A DNA stretch of 5,420 bases from Jatrophihabitans sp. (lineage in GTDB: Bacteria; Actinomycetota; Actinomycetes; Mycobacteriales; Jatrophihabitantaceae): contig JAOPVG010000281.1 in assembly GCA_025966255.1 (NCBI GenBank), forward strand, positions 1 to 5,420, in the 5' to 3' direction. Shown here in pieces: positions 1-5,420 of the stretch. Numbering within the stretch: the first letter of the stretch is position 1; the number at the start of each line of letters is the position of its first letter. A model generated the notes under the pieces. That model had not been told where the DNA came from and searched no databases. It worked only from the letters and a program-made list of their open reading frames with translations. A program made the translations under genes and the position numbers.

Positions 1-680
1 CCGGCCGCGGCGACGGTGAGTTCGACGAGTCGGGCGACGGCCCGGGTGGAGGTGCGTACCTTCTCGAGCGGGACGATCTGCCCCTCGACCATCTGCAGCA
101 GCGGCTTGACGGACAGCGAGGTGGCGAACAGCGCCGCCGCCGTGCCGATGCGGCCACCGCGCCGCAGGAATTCCAGCGTGTCGACGTAGAACATCGTGCG
201 GGTGGCATCGACGGTCGCCGTCGCGGCGCCCTGCACCTCGGCCGCGCTGCCGCCGTCGCGGGCGCACTCGGCCGCGGCCAGGACCGCGAACCCCAGCCCC
301 ATCGCCGTCGATCGCGAATCGACCACCCGCACGACACCGTGCGGGAAAACCTGAGCCGCGAGAGTGGCCGACTCCCACGTCCCTGACAGGGCAGCCGAGA
401 GGTGCACCGACACCACGCGGGCCGCGCCGTCCTCGATCAACGCCTGGTACGCGGCCGCGAACTCGGCCGGCGTCGGCCGGGACGTCCGCACCGCGAACTT
501 GTCCCGCAGCGCGCGGCTGACCTGCGCCGGCGTCACGTCCACGCCGTCATCCATCGCTGTGCGCTGCCCGAGCGTCACCCGCAGCGGTACCACCCGGATG
601 CCGAGCCGCTCGACGTCGGACGCGGACAGGCAGGACGTCGAGTCGGTGACGACCGCGACCCGTTCCTCCATGGCGACCAT
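1..680 (-). CDS. DegV family protein, putative fatty-acid-binding (C-terminus cut by window edge)
   Basis: I translated this frame by hand: 226 codons without a stop, running off the window at base 1. DegV proteins usually have about 280 residues, so roughly 50-60 C-terminal residues lie outside. Family hallmarks appear in order: N-terminal AVVTDSTSCL (about residues 9-18), TSRPTPAEF (66-74), SVHLSAALSGTWESA (91-105), VDSRSTAMGLG (120-130) and YVDTLEFLRRGGRIG (165-179). Family knowledge: DegV proteins bind a long-chain fatty acid, and FakB members present it to the kinase FakA; whether this one has a kinase partner cannot be seen. The start is ATG at 680-678, four bases after the leuS stop. 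A second in-frame ATG at 671-669 is equally possible, because neither has a strong Shine-Dalgarno. The tight spacing suggests co-transcription and translational coupling with leuS. Family assignment is secure; the biochemical role is inferred. Confidence 0.93.
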   Translation of the reverse strand, partial: MVAMEERVAVVTDSTSCLSASDVERLGIRVVPLRVTLGQRTAMDDGVDVTPAQVSRALRDKFAVRTSRPTPAEFAAAYQALIEDGAARVVSVHLSAALSGTWESATLAAQVFPHGVVRVVDSRSTAMGLGFAVLAAAECARDGGSAAEVQGAATATVDATRTMFYVDTLEFLRRGGRIGTAAALFATSLSVKPLLQMVEGQIVPLEKVRTSTRAVARLVELTVAAA

Positions 681-684
681 CGGC

Positions 685-3558
685 TCAGACGACGAAGTTC
701 ACCAGGCGCCCGGGCACCGCGATCACGCGGCGGGTCTCGCGCCCGTCCAGGGCGGCCACGATCTTGGGCTCGGCCCGCGCGGCCGCTTCCATCGCTTCGG
801 CGTCGGAGTCGGACGGGACGGAGATCACCGCGCGCACCTTGCCGTTGACCTGCACCGGCACCTCGATGGTGTCGTCGACCAGCAGGGTTTCGTCGGCGAT
901 CGGGAACTGCTCCCACGCCAGCGACGATGTGTGGCCCAGAAGGGACCACAGCTCCTCAGCGATGTGCGGGGCCAGCGGCGCGAGCATCAGGACCAACGAT
1001 TCGGCCAGTTCGCGTGGTGCCCCGCCATCGGGATAGGCCTGCCGGATCGCGTTGTTCAGCTCAGTCACGCGCGCGATCGAGGTGTTGAACCGCAGCGTCT
1101 CGTAGCCCCCGCGAACGGCGTGGATCGCCTTGTGCAGCAGACGATTCAGCTCTTCCGGGACGGCATCGTCGGAGACGTGCGTGGCGCCGGTGCGCTCGTC
1201 GACGACGACACGCCACACGCGCTGCAGCAGCCGGTACGGACCTACGATCGCCTTGGCATCCCACGGCCGGGACTGGTCCAGGGGGCCGCTGAACATCTCG
1301 AACAACCGGAACGTGTCGGCACCGTAACCGGCGATGAACTCCTCGGGCCCGATGACGTTCTTCAGGCTCTTGCCGATCTTGCCGAACTCCTGGGTGACCT
1401 CGACGTCGCCCCAGAAGAACTGGCCGTCGGTCTCGGCGACCTCGGCCGCAGGCACGTAGAAGCCGTCGGCGTTCGTGTAGGCGGGCAGCTGCAGCATGCC
1501 CTGGTTCACCAGACGGTGGAACGGCTCCGATGACGACAGATGCCCCAGGTCGTGCAGCACCTTGTGCCAGAACCGTGCATACAGCAGGTGCAGCACCGCG
1601 TGCTCGACACCGCCGACGTACAGCTCGACGCCGCCCAGCGGACGGTCGGCATTGGGGCCCATCCAGTACCGCTCGACCTCAGGGTCGACGAACACCTCGG
1701 TGTTGGTGGGGTCCAGGTATCGCAGTTCGTACCAGCAGGATCCCGCCCAGTTGGGCATCGTGTTCGTCTCGCGCCGGTACTTCTTCGGACCGTCGCCCAG
1801 GTCGAGCTCGACCTCGACCCAGTCGGTCAACCGGCCCAGCGGCGGCTCAGGGGTCGAGTCCGCGTCCTCGGGCGAGAACGACTTCGGCGAGAAGTCGTCG
1901 GTCTCCGGCAGCTCGACCGGAAGCATCGACTCCGGCAGCGCGATGGGCAGCCCGGTCTCGTCGTAGACGATCGGGAACGGCTCACCCCAATAGCGCTGGC
2001 GGCTGAACAGCCAGTCGCGCAGGCGGTAGGTCACCGAGCCGCGGCCACTGCCCTGCGCCTCCAGCCACTCGATGATGCGCGCCTTGGCGGCAGGGACATC
2101 CAGCCCGTCCAAAGCCAGGCCGTCGATGGAGGAGTTGATGGCCGGACCGTCGCCGGTGTAGGCCTTGCCCTCGAAACCCTCCGCGGGTTGGACGGTGCGG
2201 ATGATCGGCAGGTCGTAGACCTCGGCGAACTCCCAGTCACGCTCGTCCTGCCCCGGGACGGCCATGATCGCGCCGGTGCCGTAGCCCATCAGGACGTAGT
2301 CGGCGACGAACACCGGGATCTGCGTTCCGCTCACCGGGTTGGTGGCGAACGAACCGGTGAATGCCCCGGTCTTGGCGCGATCGCCGGCCTGGCGATCCAG
2401 CTCGGAGCGCCGCGACGCCGCCAACCGATAAGCGGCGACCGCCTCGCCCGGCGTGGCCGCGCCGCTCGTCCACGACTCCGCCGTGCCCTCCGGCCACGTC
2501 GCCGTCGTCAGCGCGTCGACCATCGGATGCTCGGGCGCGACCACGATGTAAGTGGCACCGAACAGCGTGTCCGGACGGGTCGTGAAGACCTCCAGCGGAC
2601 CGACTGGTGACTGGAAGGCCACGTGGGCGCCGGTCGAGCGGCCGATCCAGTTGCGCTGCATCGTGCGCACCTTGTCCGGCCAGTCGATGTGCTCCAGATC
2701 GCGCACCAGCCGGTCGGCGTAGGCCGTGATCCGCATGTTCCACTGCGCCAGCGGGCGGCGGAACACCGGGAAGTTGCCGCGCTCGCTGCGGCCGTCGGCG
2801 GTGATCTCCTCGTTGGACAGGACGGTGCCCAGACCCGGGGCCCAGTTGACCATCGAGTCGGAGCGGTAGGCCAGACGATGGTTGTCGACGACCTGGCGCC
2901 GCTGCACCTCGGACAGTTCCGCCCATGGCCGGTCGAAGGGATTGCTGCCCTCAGCGGGGGCGCGGGAGCCGGCGTCCAGCTCGGCGATCAGTTCGGCGAC
3001 CGGACGCGCCTTGTCCTGCTCGGTGTCGTACCAGGAGTTGAAGATCTGCAGGAAGATCCACTGCGTCCAGCGATAGAAGCCCGGATCGGTGGTGGCGATG
3101 CGGCGGCGCGTGTCGTGGCCCAGGCCCAGTCGGCGCAGCTGAGCGACGTAGATGTCGATGTTGCCGTAGGTCGTCGTGCGCGGGTGCTGGCCGGTCTCCA
3201 CGGCGTACTGCTCGGCCGGCAGCCCGAACGCGTCGAAGCCCATGGTGTGCAGCACGTTGTCGCCGCGCATGCGGCGGTAGCGCGCGTAGACATCGGTGCC
3301 GATGTAGCCCAGCGGGTGCCCGACGTGCAGCCCGGCGCCGGACGGGTACGGGAACATGTCGGCGATGTAGGCGTGGGAGCGGATGGCCACCCGGTCGAAG
3401 CCGTCCGAGAGCGGACCGGACGGGTTGGGCGTGTGGAACGTGCCCTCCAGCTCCCAGCGGTCCTGCCAGCCGGTCTCGATCGCGTCGGCCAGCGCGGCGG
3501 TGTAACGGAACGGGGGGGCGTCGGCCGCGGTGTCGCCGGTGTCTGCGGCGGTGCTCAT
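685..3558 (-). CDS. leuS: Leucine--tRNA ligase (leucyl-tRNA synthetase, class Ia)
   Basis: The 957-residue protein activates leucine with ATP and charges tRNA-Leu in the cytoplasm. The Rossmann domain carries the HIGH-type motif HVGH at 78-81 within [17 protein letters not shown]. The CP1 editing domain (about 310-510) has the threonine-rich TTRPDTLFG (326-334) and [15 protein letters not shown], whose Asp438 matches the conserved editing aspartate. The catalytic fold resumes at [13 protein letters not shown] (515-527), and the KMSKS-type loop is KIGKS at 727-731. The anticodon-binding helical domain follows (about 765-890), then a C-terminal domain with [11 protein letters not shown] (900-910). 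It is about 100 residues longer than E. coli LeuRS, partly from an insert around 180-220 that actinobacterial LeuRS proteins also have. ATG at 3558 is chosen because AGGAG lies seven bases upstream. Expression is probably controlled by the leader attenuator upstream, and a DegV gene follows after four bases. Confidence 0.99.
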   Translation of the reverse strand: MSTAADTGDTAADAPPFRYTAALADAIETGWQDRWELEGTFHTPNPSGPLSDGFDRVAIRSHAYIADMFPYPSGAGLHVGHPLGYIGTDVYARYRRMRGDNVLHTMGFDAFGLPAEQYAVETGQHPRTTTYGNIDIYVAQLRRLGLGHDTRRRIATTDPGFYRWTQWIFLQIFNSWYDTEQDKARPVAELIAELDAGSRAPAEGSNPFDRPWAELSEVQRRQVVDNHRLAYRSDSMVNWAPGLGTVLSNEEITADGRSERGNFPVFRRPLAQWNMRITAYADRLVRDLEHIDWPDKVRTMQRNWIGRSTGAHVAFQSPVGPLEVFTTRPDTLFGATYIVVAPEHPMVDALTTATWPEGTAESWTSGAATPGEAVAAYRLAASRRSELDRQAGDRAKTGAFTGSFATNPVSGTQIPVFVADYVLMGYGTGAIMAVPGQDERDWEFAEVYDLPIIRTVQPAEGFEGKAYTGDGPAINSSIDGLALDGLDVPAAKARIIEWLEAQGSGRGSVTYRLRDWLFSRQRYWGEPFPIVYDETGLPIALPESMLPVELPETDDFSPKSFSPEDADSTPEPPLGRLTDWVEVELDLGDGPKKYRRETNTMPNWAGSCWYELRYLDPTNTEVFVDPEVERYWMGPNADRPLGGVELYVGGVEHAVLHLLYARFWHKVLHDLGHLSSSEPFHRLVNQGMLQLPAYTNADGFYVPAAEVAETDGQFFWGDVEVTQEFGKIGKSLKNVIGPEEFIAGYGADTFRLFEMFSGPLDQSRPWDAKAIVGPYRLLQRVWRVVVDERTGATHVSDDAVPEELNRLLHKAIHAVRGGYETLRFNTSIARVTELNNAIRQAYPDGGAPRELAESLVLMLAPLAPHIAEELWSLLGHTSSLAWEQFPIADETLLVDDTIEVPVQVNGKVRAVISVPSDSDAEAMEAAARAEPKIVAALDGRETRRVIAVPGRLVNFVV

Positions 3559-3565
3559 CGTGGGG

Positions 3566-3570
3566 CTCCT
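3566..3570 (-). promoter_or_regulatory. Ribosome binding site of leuS
   Basis: AGGAG on the minus strand, seven bases before the ATG at 3558. This spacing is optimal and fixes the leuS start. The same bases can pair with the 3' flank of the attenuator hairpin (3611-3617), so access to this site might depend on leader folding. Confidence 0.8.
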
Positions 3571-3601
3571 ATACCGGGATGGTCATCTGCTCGGGTGGTC
3601 C

Positions 3602-3639
3602 GGACAAACGAAGAGCCTCTGCGGATGTCGCAGAGGCTC
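3602..3639 (-). terminator. Attenuator terminator in the leuS leader
   Basis: A perfect 11-bp inverted repeat: GAGCCTCTGCG, a five-base loop ACATC, then CGCAGAGGCTC (arms 3629-3639 and 3613-3623). In the minus-strand transcript it is followed directly by TTCGTTTGTCC, which is T-rich for such a GC-rich genome. It lies between a Leu-rich leader ORF and the leuS Shine-Dalgarno, about 50 bases upstream of the start codon. It therefore cannot be the end of an upstream gene, which already has its own terminator at 3761-3814. A conditional (attenuator) terminator is the natural reading. The interrupted T-tract leaves some doubt about how efficient it is. Confidence 0.8.
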
Positions 3640-3678
3640 GGCCGCGCCGTCAGATCGGTGTGATCGATCAGCGCGGCC
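3640..3678 (-). promoter_or_regulatory. Protector (pause/anti-antiterminator) stem-loop of the leuS attenuator
   Basis: In the minus-strand transcript GGCCGCGC (3678-3671), inside the last codons of the leader peptide, is perfectly complementary to GCGCGGCC (3647-3640). Inside it a second stem, GATCG (3669-3665) with CGATC (3657-3653), closes a seven-base loop. The structure ends one base before the terminator hairpin begins. A ribosome stalled on the Leu codons at 3691-3683 would cover its 5' arm and stop it forming, as expected for segment 1:2 of a classical attenuator. A possible competing antiterminator pairs TCTG-A-CGG (3654-3647) with CCGCAGA (3624-3618): seven pairs and one bulged A, and it would break the terminator. 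The stems are seen directly; their regulatory roles are inferred. Confidence 0.65.
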
Positions 3679-3706
3679 CGATAAGAAGCAGGCGGCCTGT
3701 GGTCAT
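3668..3706 (-). CDS. Leucine-rich leader peptide (MTTGRLLLIGPR) of the leuS attenuator
   Basis: A 12-codon ORF, ATG at 3706 and TGA at 3670-3668, encodes MTTGRLLLIGPR. It has three consecutive Leu codons, CTG CTT CTT (3691-3683), in its middle. CTT is unusual here: I met none among the Leu codons of the 226-codon DegV gene while translating it, so the tandem CTT pair should sharpen the response to low charged tRNA-Leu. The peptide is followed by a protector stem, a terminator hairpin and leuS, as in amino-acid biosynthetic attenuators. There is no Shine-Dalgarno, but a -10 box seven bases upstream suggests a leaderless mRNA starting at the ATG. Actinobacterial leader peptides upstream of ilvB and leuA are similarly short and rich in branched-chain residues. 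The role is inferred from layout, since the peptide is too short for homology. Confidence 0.8.
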   Translation of the reverse strand: MTTGRLLLIGPR

Positions 3707-3713
3707 GGTGTGA

Positions 3714-3719
3714 AGGATA
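3714..3719 (-). promoter_or_regulatory. Probable -10 element of the leuS promoter
   Basis: TATCCT on the minus strand fits the actinobacterial TANNNT consensus. Seven bases separate it from the leader ATG at 3706, which places a typical transcription start at or next to that A, giving a leaderless transcript. No recognisable TTGACA-like -35 lies 16-19 bases upstream, where the sequence is GC-rich; this is common for actinobacterial promoters but lowers confidence. Confidence 0.5.
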
Positions 3720-3760
3720 CCGGCATCTGCTACCCGGCGCGCGCCATAGCCGTCCGGTGC

Positions 3761-3814
3761 AAAAAGGTGCGCACCCCGCGCCCGCCGTCCGTCGCCGCCG
3801 GGCGCGGGGGCACC
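3761..3814 (-). terminator. Intrinsic terminator of the nadD-rsfS-phosphatase unit
   Basis: In the minus-strand transcript CGGGCGCGGGG (3784-3774) pairs with CCCCGCGCCCG (3809-3799), a perfect 11-bp GC stem. It is extended by GGTGC/GCACC (3814-3810 with 3770-3766) across a three-base bulge. The loop is 14 bases, and five T residues (3765-3761) follow at once. This is a canonical Rho-independent terminator, 120 bases beyond the phosphatase stop. It separates that unit from leuS, which must then have its own promoter downstream of here. Confidence 0.88.
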
Positions 3815-3934
3815 TAACACAGACTGTAGGCGCCTTCGACGGGAGACAGAGCGTTCAACTAACTATGGGATGGGTCACGCCGCGTGCATATACGGACGAG
3901 ACGGGCATACCGACCGGCTGGATTCAGGCTGGAT
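3815..3934. other. 3' untranslated spacer after the histidine phosphatase gene
   Basis: These 120 bases lie between the phosphatase stop codon and its terminator. They are less GC-rich than the surroundings, and I find no convincing ORF, tRNA or strong hairpin on either strand. The whole 376-base gap between leuS and the phosphatase gene therefore holds, in transcript order, this spacer, the terminator, the leuS promoter and the leucine attenuator. Confidence 0.6.
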
Positions 3935-3937
3935 TCA
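3916..3937. repeat. Perfect 11-bp tandem duplication over the phosphatase stop codon
   Basis: GGCTGGATTCA occurs twice back to back (3916-3926 and 3927-3937), followed by a further GGC. On the minus strand the first copy contains the TGA stop of the phosphatase, and the second repeats it just downstream in another frame. It looks like a recent slippage duplication without coding effect. Confidence 0.85.
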
Positions 3938-4606
3938 GGCATCGGCGTCGGAGGCGTCGTCGCTGGGCAGGCGCGTGGGCAGCGGGACGATTGCGCCCGG
4001 CGCGCCGAGGTTGTGCCCGCGCAGGCGCCAGACCGGGTCTTTACCGCGGCGGGAGTCGGCGAAAAGCTCGGTCCAATGGCAGTTCGCGAGCGCCGAAAGC
4101 CGGTGCACCTCCTGACCCAGCCCGAGCAGTTCGTTGGTCAGCGCCATCGCGGTGGCTCCATGCGTGACGAGCACCGTCAGGTCGAAGACCGGGAGTTCGT
4201 TGAGGGCTTCGAGCGCCCGTTGCGCTACCTCGATGCGCGACTCGCCGCCGCGGCGGAGGACGTCCTGCCCATCCACCCACTCCGCGTATTCATCCGGATA
4301 CCGCCGCTTCACCTCGTCGAGGGTCAGCCCCTCCCAGTGGCCGAGGCCGCGTTCGCGTAGCCGGGGCTCGGGCCGCACGGGCAGCTCGGTGGCCTCCCCG
4401 ATCACGTGGGCGGTCTGCATCGCGCGAGTGGCGCTGGAGCTGACGAGCAGCCCCGGCTGCAGTGCCGCCACGATCGCGGCTACTTCGTAGGCCTGCGCGC
4501 GGCCGACCTCGTCCAGCGGCGGATCGGCGTGGCCCTGGAAGCGTCCCTCGGCGTTCCAGGCCGTGCGTCCGTGCCGCAGCAGGAGCAGCCGCCGCGGAGT
4601 GCTCAA
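3935..4606 (-). CDS. Histidine phosphatase family protein (phosphoglycerate mutase-like, GpgP-like)
   Basis: The 223-residue protein belongs to the histidine phosphatase (phosphoglycerate mutase-like) superfamily. The catalytic RHG is at residues 11-13 in LLLLRHGRTAWN, with His12 the expected phospho-accepting nucleophile. Other active-site residues in the expected places are Arg61 (SSSATRAMQTA), Glu85 in RLRERGLGHWEG (proton donor) and His149 in VTHGATA. Position next to rsfS, and length, match M. tuberculosis GpgP, which dephosphorylates glucosyl-3-phosphoglycerate; similarity outside the motifs is modest, so the substrate is not assigned. The C-terminus is a short acidic tail (SDDASDADA). 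The start is TTG at 4606-4604, overlapping the rsfS stop as TTGA, because no ATG or GTG precedes the RHG motif in this frame; this implies translational coupling. A strong terminator follows 120 bases after the stop. Confidence 0.93.
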   Translation of the reverse strand: MSTPRRLLLLRHGRTAWNAEGRFQGHADPPLDEVGRAQAYEVAAIVAALQPGLLVSSSATRAMQTAHVIGEATELPVRPEPRLRERGLGHWEGLTLDEVKRRYPDEYAEWVDGQDVLRRGGESRIEVAQRALEALNELPVFDLTVLVTHGATAMALTNELLGLGQEVHRLSALANCHWTELFADSRRGKDPVWRLRGHNLGAPGAIVPLPTRLPSDDASDADA

Positions 4607-5022
4607 CCTGCGGCCGGGCCTTCCGCTCGCCGTCCGGGGCCGGTGGGCCCGGAGCCGGTACCCGCCGCATCGACGAAGGGGATGAACGGACAGTCCTTCC
4701 AGAGCCGTTCGAGGGAGTAGAAGATGCGCTCCTCGGAGTGTTGGACGTGCACCACGATGTCGCCGTAGTCGAGCAGCACCCAGCGTCCGTCGCGCTGGCC
4801 CTCCCGGCGGATCGGCTTGGCGCCCGCGAGACGCAGCTTCTCCTCGACCGCGTCGACGATCGCCTCGACCTGCCGTTCGTTGTTGCCGGTCGCGACGACG
4901 AAGACGTCGGTGATCGCCAGCCGGTCGCTGACGTCGATGAGGACGACGTCGGTGGCGAGCTTGTCGGCGGCCGCCTGGGCAGCAGTGAGCGCGAGGGTCC
5001 GAGCCTCGTCGGTGGCGGTCAT
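4603..5022 (-). CDS. rsfS: Ribosomal silencing factor RsfS (Iojap/DUF143 family)
   Basis: The 139-residue protein has the whole Iojap domain, about residues 5-113: DVVLIDVSDRLAITDVFVVATG (25-46), ERQVEAIVDAVEEKL (49-63), GRWVLLDYGDIVVHVQH (79-95) and the ending ERIFYSLERLWKDCPF (98-113). RsfS binds ribosomal protein uL14 on the 50S subunit and blocks joining with 30S, slowing translation in stationary phase or starvation. Beyond about residue 118 there is a Gly/Pro/Ala-rich tail of some 20 residues that is probably disordered. ATG at 5022 is preceded by AGGAG (5031-5027) with a rather short four-base spacer. The gene follows nadD after 44 bases, a widely conserved bacterial pair, and overlaps the next gene by TTGA. 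Confidence 0.97.
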   Translation of the reverse strand: MTATDEARTLALTAAQAAADKLATDVVLIDVSDRLAITDVFVVATGNNERQVEAIVDAVEEKLRLAGAKPIRREGQRDGRWVLLDYGDIVVHVQHSEERIFYSLERLWKDCPFIPFVDAAGTGSGPTGPGRRAEGPAAG

Positions 5023-5026
5023 CCAG

Positions 5027-5031
5027 CTCCT
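5027..5031 (-). promoter_or_regulatory. Ribosome binding site of rsfS
   Basis: AGGAG on the minus strand, four bases before the ATG at 5022. It supports that start although the spacing is short. An intercistronic hairpin ends one base upstream. Confidence 0.6.
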
Positions 5032-5032
5032 A

Positions 5033-5062
5033 GGGTTGCGCGAGTCTCTCGCTCGCGCACCC
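5033..5062 (-). other. Stem-loop in the nadD-rsfS intercistronic gap
   Basis: GCGCGAG (5038-5044) pairs with CTCGCGC (5052-5058), extended by GGGT/ACCC (5033-5036 with 5059-5062) around one bulged base: 11 pairs with a seven-base loop. No T-tract follows on the minus strand, where the next bases are TAGGAG, so it is not an intrinsic terminator. It may act in mRNA processing or stability, or tune rsfS initiation. The structure is seen; the role is inferred. Confidence 0.55.
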
Positions 5063-5066
5063 GAGT

Positions 5067-5420
5067 CTACGGGCGGTAGAGACGGTGCTTGTTGATGTAC
5101 TGCACAACGCCGTCCGGAACCAGGTACCAGACCGGCCGGCCGGCCGCGACGCGTTCGCGGCAGCCGCTGGACGAGATCGCCATCGCCGGGACGTCGAGCA
5201 GGGTCACGGAGTCGGACGGCAGGTGCGCGTCGGACAGCTCGTAGCCCGGCCGCGTGACGCCGACGAAGTGCGCCATCGCCAGCGCGTCTTCGGCGTCCTT
5301 CCAGGACAGGATCTGCGCGAGCGCGTCGGCACCGGTGATGAAGAAGAGCTCGGCACCAGGGCGGATCGCGGCGATGTCGCGGATCGTGTCGACCGAGTAC
5401 GTGGGCCCGTCACGGTCGAT
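5067..5420 (-). CDS. nadD: Nicotinate-nucleotide adenylyltransferase, C-terminal part (N-terminus cut by window edge)
   Basis: NadD transfers AMP from ATP to nicotinic acid mononucleotide to give deamido-NAD, the penultimate step of NAD synthesis. The 117 visible residues are the C-terminal portion of a protein of about 200; the N-terminal GxFDPxHxGH nucleotide-binding motif is outside. Seen here, numbering from the window edge: GPTYSVDTI (5-13), [11 protein letters not shown] (24-34), SW (39-40), [10 protein letters not shown] (51-60) and the ISSS-x-CR motif at 82-88. That motif corresponds to the family ISST-x-xR signature, with Ser in place of Thr. The ending [16 protein letters not shown] (94-109) is typical. 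The gene stops with TAG and is followed after 44 bases by rsfS, its usual neighbour. The alternative ATG at 5276 is internal and not a real start. Confidence 0.96.
   Translation of the reverse strand: MDRDGPTYSVDTIRDIAAIRPGAELFFITGADALAQILSWKDAEDALAMAHFVGVTRPGYELSDAHLPSDSVTLLDVPAMAISSSGCRERVAAGRPVWYLVPDGVVQYINKHRLYRP

Noticed and set aside
364..1533. 389-codon plus-strand ORF opposite leuS and the DegV gene
   Set aside because: It lies antisense to leuS and the DegV gene, both with clear motifs. The translation is low-complexity Arg/Gly/Val/Asp-rich with no recognisable family, as expected from antisense of GC-biased codons.
1540..2610. 356-codon plus-strand ORF inside leuS
   Set aside because: Antisense shadow of leuS in the same codon register, with no domain signature and no ribosome binding site worth noting.
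2237..2926. 229-codon minus-strand ORF inside leuS in another frame
   Set aside because: Overlaps the well-supported LeuRS editing domain in an alternate frame and is Arg/Gly/Pro-rich with no family match.
3569..3586. Five-codon minus-strand ORF MTIPV ending at the leuS Shine-Dalgarno
   Set aside because: It has no clear Shine-Dalgarno or special codons. An ORF this short is expected by chance, and the Leu-rich ORF upstream explains the leader better.
2623..3663. 346-codon plus-strand ORF covering the leuS 5' part and leader
   Set aside because: Antisense shadow that reads through the attenuator on the wrong strand; its composition is that of complemented leuS codons.
3640..3740. tRNA gene or T-box leader before leuS
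   Set aside because: There is no cloverleaf, no GGTTCRANTCC-type T-arm and no T-box consensus. The stems are better explained as attenuator elements.
3530..3817. 95-codon plus-strand ORF over the leuS-phosphatase gap
   Set aside because: It crosses two minus-strand hairpin terminators and the leuS start, and has no recognisable domain.
4462..5079. 205-codon plus-strand ORF opposite rsfS
   Set aside because: Antisense to rsfS, which has full family motifs; the translation has no recognisable features.

Overview
The window is a GC-rich stretch, almost entirely coding, that reads as an actinobacterial chromosome (Streptomyces/Frankia/Nakamurella-like breadth; I cannot name a genus). Evidence: strong G/C bias at third codon positions, LeuRS with the actinobacterial 'GKxGKSLKN' form of the KMSKS loop and an actinobacterial-style insert, a NadD C-terminus ending in the actinobacterial '[13 protein letters not shown]' pattern, and the order nadD - rsfS - histidine phosphatase - leuS - DegV. 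In Mycobacterium tuberculosis, rsfS and gpgP are followed by octT and a DegV gene, with leuS elsewhere, so this is probably not a mycobacterium.

Every gene is on the minus strand, so transcription runs from high to low coordinates. First comes the C-terminal part of nadD (5420-5067, cut by the window edge), then rsfS (5022-4603) after a 44-base gap holding a stem-loop, then a histidine phosphatase (GpgP-like, 4606-3935) whose TTG start overlaps the rsfS stop as TTGA. This unit ends at a strong GC-rich hairpin followed by five T residues (3814-3761).

A separate unit then begins. A TANNNT -10 box (3719-3714) sits seven bases before a 12-codon ORF, MTTGRLLLIGPR, with three consecutive Leu codons (CTG CTT CTT). 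It is followed by a protector-type stem-loop (3678-3640), an 11-bp terminator hairpin with a T-rich tail (3639-3602), a good Shine-Dalgarno (3570-3566) and leuS (3558-685). This is the layout of a ribosome-mediated leucine attenuator, controlling leucyl-tRNA synthetase according to charged tRNA-Leu supply, and it is the most interesting element here. A DegV-family gene (680-1, cut by the window edge) follows leuS after four bases and is probably co-transcribed.

The genes are housekeeping: NAD synthesis (nadD), ribosome silencing in starvation (rsfS), a phosphoryl hydrolase, tRNA-Leu charging (leuS) and fatty-acid binding (DegV). No mobile element, CRISPR array, tRNA or rRNA was seen. Long plus-strand ORFs opposite leuS are antisense shadows of its codon bias.
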